Made by a program: the position numbers and the translations under genes. This document shows positions 62,201-64,000 of a DNA stretch of 64,000 nt, one piece after another. The DNA comes from Cavia porcellus (Eukaryota; Chordata; Mammalia; Rodentia; Caviidae): positions 26,060,532 to 26,124,531 of the forward strand of contig NW_026947503.1 of the NCBI RefSeq assembly GCF_034190915.1. Direction: 5' to 3'. The stretch's first letter is position 1. Every line of letters starts with the position of its first letter. The notes under the pieces were generated by a model. That model made no database searches and was not told where the DNA came from. It was given only the letters and a program-made list of their open reading frames with translations.

Positions 62201-64000
62201 GTTGCCTTTCTTATTTCTCTCTCTGTGACTTTGTTCTTAGTGTATAGGAATGCTATTGATTTTTGAGTATTGATTCTGTATCCAGCTACATTACTGAATT
62301 TGTTTATTATATCTAGGAGTCTCTCAATGGAGTTTTGGGAATCTTCTATATAGAGTATCATGTAATCTGCAAACAATGATAATTTAACTTCTTCTTTTCT
62401 TATCTTTATGCCTTTTATTTCTTTCTCTTGTCTAATTGCTCTGGCCAGTATTTCCAGTACTATATTAAATAGGAGTGGTGATAAGGGACATCCTTGTCTT
62501 GGGCCTGATTTTAAAATAAAGGCCTTCAATTTTTGGCCATTTAGTATGATATTGGCTGTTGGTTTGTCATATATGGCCTTAATTATATTGAGGTAAAGGC
62601 CATCTATTCCAATTTTCTGTAAGGTTCTTATCATGAATGAATGTTGGACCTTATCAAAGGCTTTTTCTGCATCTATAGAAATGATTATGTGATTCTTACT
62701 TTTGGCTTTATTGATATGGTGGATTACATTTATTGATTTACATATGTTGAATCATCCCTGCATGCCTGGGATGAATCCCACTTGGTCGGGGTGTATGATC
62801 TTCTTGATGATTTGCTGCATCCTATTTGCTAATGTTTTATTGAGGATTTTTGCATCTATGTTCATTAGAGAGATTGGTCTGTAGTTCTCTTTTTCAGTTG
62901 GGTCCTTCTCTGGTTTTGGTATTAGAGTAATATTTGCTTCTAGGAACGATTTAGGAAGGATTGCTTCCCTTTTAATTTCATTGAAGAGTTTGAGGAGTGT
63001 TGGCATTAGGTCATCTTTGTATTTCTTGTAGAATTCTGCAGTGAATCTGTCTGGGCCTGGGCTCTTCTTTGTAGGTAAAGATTTAATTATGTTTTCAATT
63101 TCATTAATAGAAATTGGGTTATTCAGTAGTTTTACATCTTCATGACCTAGCTTTGGTACTTCGTGTGCTTGTAGGAATCTGTCTATTTTCTCTGTGTTAT
63201 CAAACCTTTGAGAGTAGAGGTTTTCGAAATAGGTGTTGATGATCTTCTGTATTTCTATAGGGTGTGTAGTGATATCACCTTTTTCATTTCTTATTGCATG
63301 AATTTGAGCTTTTTCTTCTCTTTTAAAATAAGGTTGGCTAGGGGATTGTTGATTTTATTTATTCTTTCAAAGAACCAGCTCTTTGATTCATTGATTTTTT
63401 TTTCTTTGGTCTCTATTGCATTGATTTCTGCTCTGATTTTTATAATTTCTTCTCTACTTTTGGCTTTGGGCTTGACTTGCTCTTCTTTTTCTAGATGTTT
63501 GAGGTGTAACATCAGGTTATTTACTTGTATTCGTTCTGTTTTCCTAATGTGGGAACTCAGTGCAATAAATTTTCCTCTGAGGACAGCTTTCATTGCATCC
63601 CACAGATTTCGGTAAGTTGTATTTGTGTTTTCGTTTGTTTGTAGGTATTGTTTAATTTCTTCTTTAATTTCCTCTGTGACCCACTGATTACTCAAGAGTG
63701 TGTTATTCAGTTTCCATGTGTTTCTGGGATTTTTGCAGTATCTTTTATCATTAATTTCTAATTTCATAGCGCTATGGTCTGATAGCATGCAAGGGATAAT
63801 TTCGACCCTTTTGCATTTATTTAAATATGTTCTGTGAATTGATATGTGGTCTATTTTAGAGAATGACCCATGTACTGCTGAGAAGAATGTGTATTCTGTT
63901 GTTGTTGGGTGATATACTCTGTATATGTCTATTAAGTCCATTTGTTCACAGGTGCGATTCAGTTGTTTTATTTCTTTGTTGATTTTCTGTCTGGTTGATC
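59236..64000 (-). mobile_element. L1 copy D, running off the right edge
   Basis: The A-tail end is at 59236-59243. The 3' UTR runs to 60650, and ORF2 is read leftward from beyond 64000. It is inserted in, or abutting, ORF1 of copy C. It is the best-preserved L1 here but carries several stops. Confidence 0.88.
60651..64000 (-). pseudogene. L1 ORF2 (copy D), partial at window edge, broken
   Basis: The endonuclease C-terminal half ([29 protein letters not shown]) lies at 63291-63941 and the RT at 61900-63010 ([36 protein letters not shown]). The catalytic box reads FADYM instead of FADDM, so the second Asp is lost. TGA stops replace Trp at 62752 and Arg near 61636. The Cys-rich C-terminus ([18 protein letters not shown]) has Cys-to-Tyr and Cys-to-Phe changes. 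The ORF2 stop is TAA at 60651-60653. Confidence 0.9.

Noticed and set aside
61636..62634. 332-codon ORF as a functional reverse transcriptase gene
   Set aside because: It is part of L1 copy D, with FADY in place of FADD and flanking nonsense codons.
1..64000. CRISPR arrays, operons or phage-like systems
   Set aside because: The sequence is mammalian; direct repeats seen are microsatellites, SINEs and L1 units.

Overview
The window is nuclear DNA from a placental mammal, most likely a squirrel-family (sciurid) rodent. It carries interrupted genes with GT-AG introns, a CpG island, 7SL-derived B1 SINEs, tRNA-derived ID-type SINEs of the form common in sciurids (GGGGCTGGGGATTTAGCTCAG at the head), ERVL-MaLR LTRs and rodent-type L1 copies. 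The species assignment is inference from the SINE type. Nothing bacterial, phage or CRISPR-like is present.

I support only one protein-coding gene: ST8SIA3, an alpha-2,8-sialyltransferase, complete on the minus strand. It has four coding exons (30472-30650, 29070-29192, 26090-26647, 24031-24313) that join to 380 codons plus a stop, with all splice sites canonical. Its first exon lies in a CpG island of about 1.8 kb (29220-31060). Intron 1 contains a match to the REST/NRSF (RE1) consensus, and the presumed 5' leader has two short upstream ORFs. The region 3' of the stop (about 18-24 kb) is poor in SINE and L1 insertions. It may be a long 3' UTR and holds a 22-bp hairpin.

Region by region: 1-2.45 kb is a MaLR-type LTR element with a duplicated internal block. 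From 2.5 to 9.7 kb there are ID and B1 SINEs, an L1 fragment, old LTRs and a hAT relic. At 9.7-11.9 kb lies a 5'-inverted (twin-primed) L1 with a perfect target-site duplication. From 12 to 18 kb the sequence is mostly unrecognised, with simple repeats. ST8SIA3 and its flanks occupy 18-31 kb. The span 31-49 kb is intergenic with scattered MIR, L2, MLT1, MaLR, B1 and ID copies. From 49.4 to 64 kb a pile of L1 copies lies almost entirely in minus orientation. It includes an L1 lineage that keeps ORF1 but has most of ORF2 deleted (HAL1-like), a full ORF1-ORF2 copy interrupted by a later 3'-UTR-only insertion, and a further copy running off the right edge.

The CpG-island promoter, the RE1 site and the upstream ORFs together suggest a neuron-restricted, translationally tuned sialyltransferase gene. 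This fits what is known of ST8SIA3 expression in brain. In human the neighbours are WDR7 and ONECUT2, but neither is visible here.
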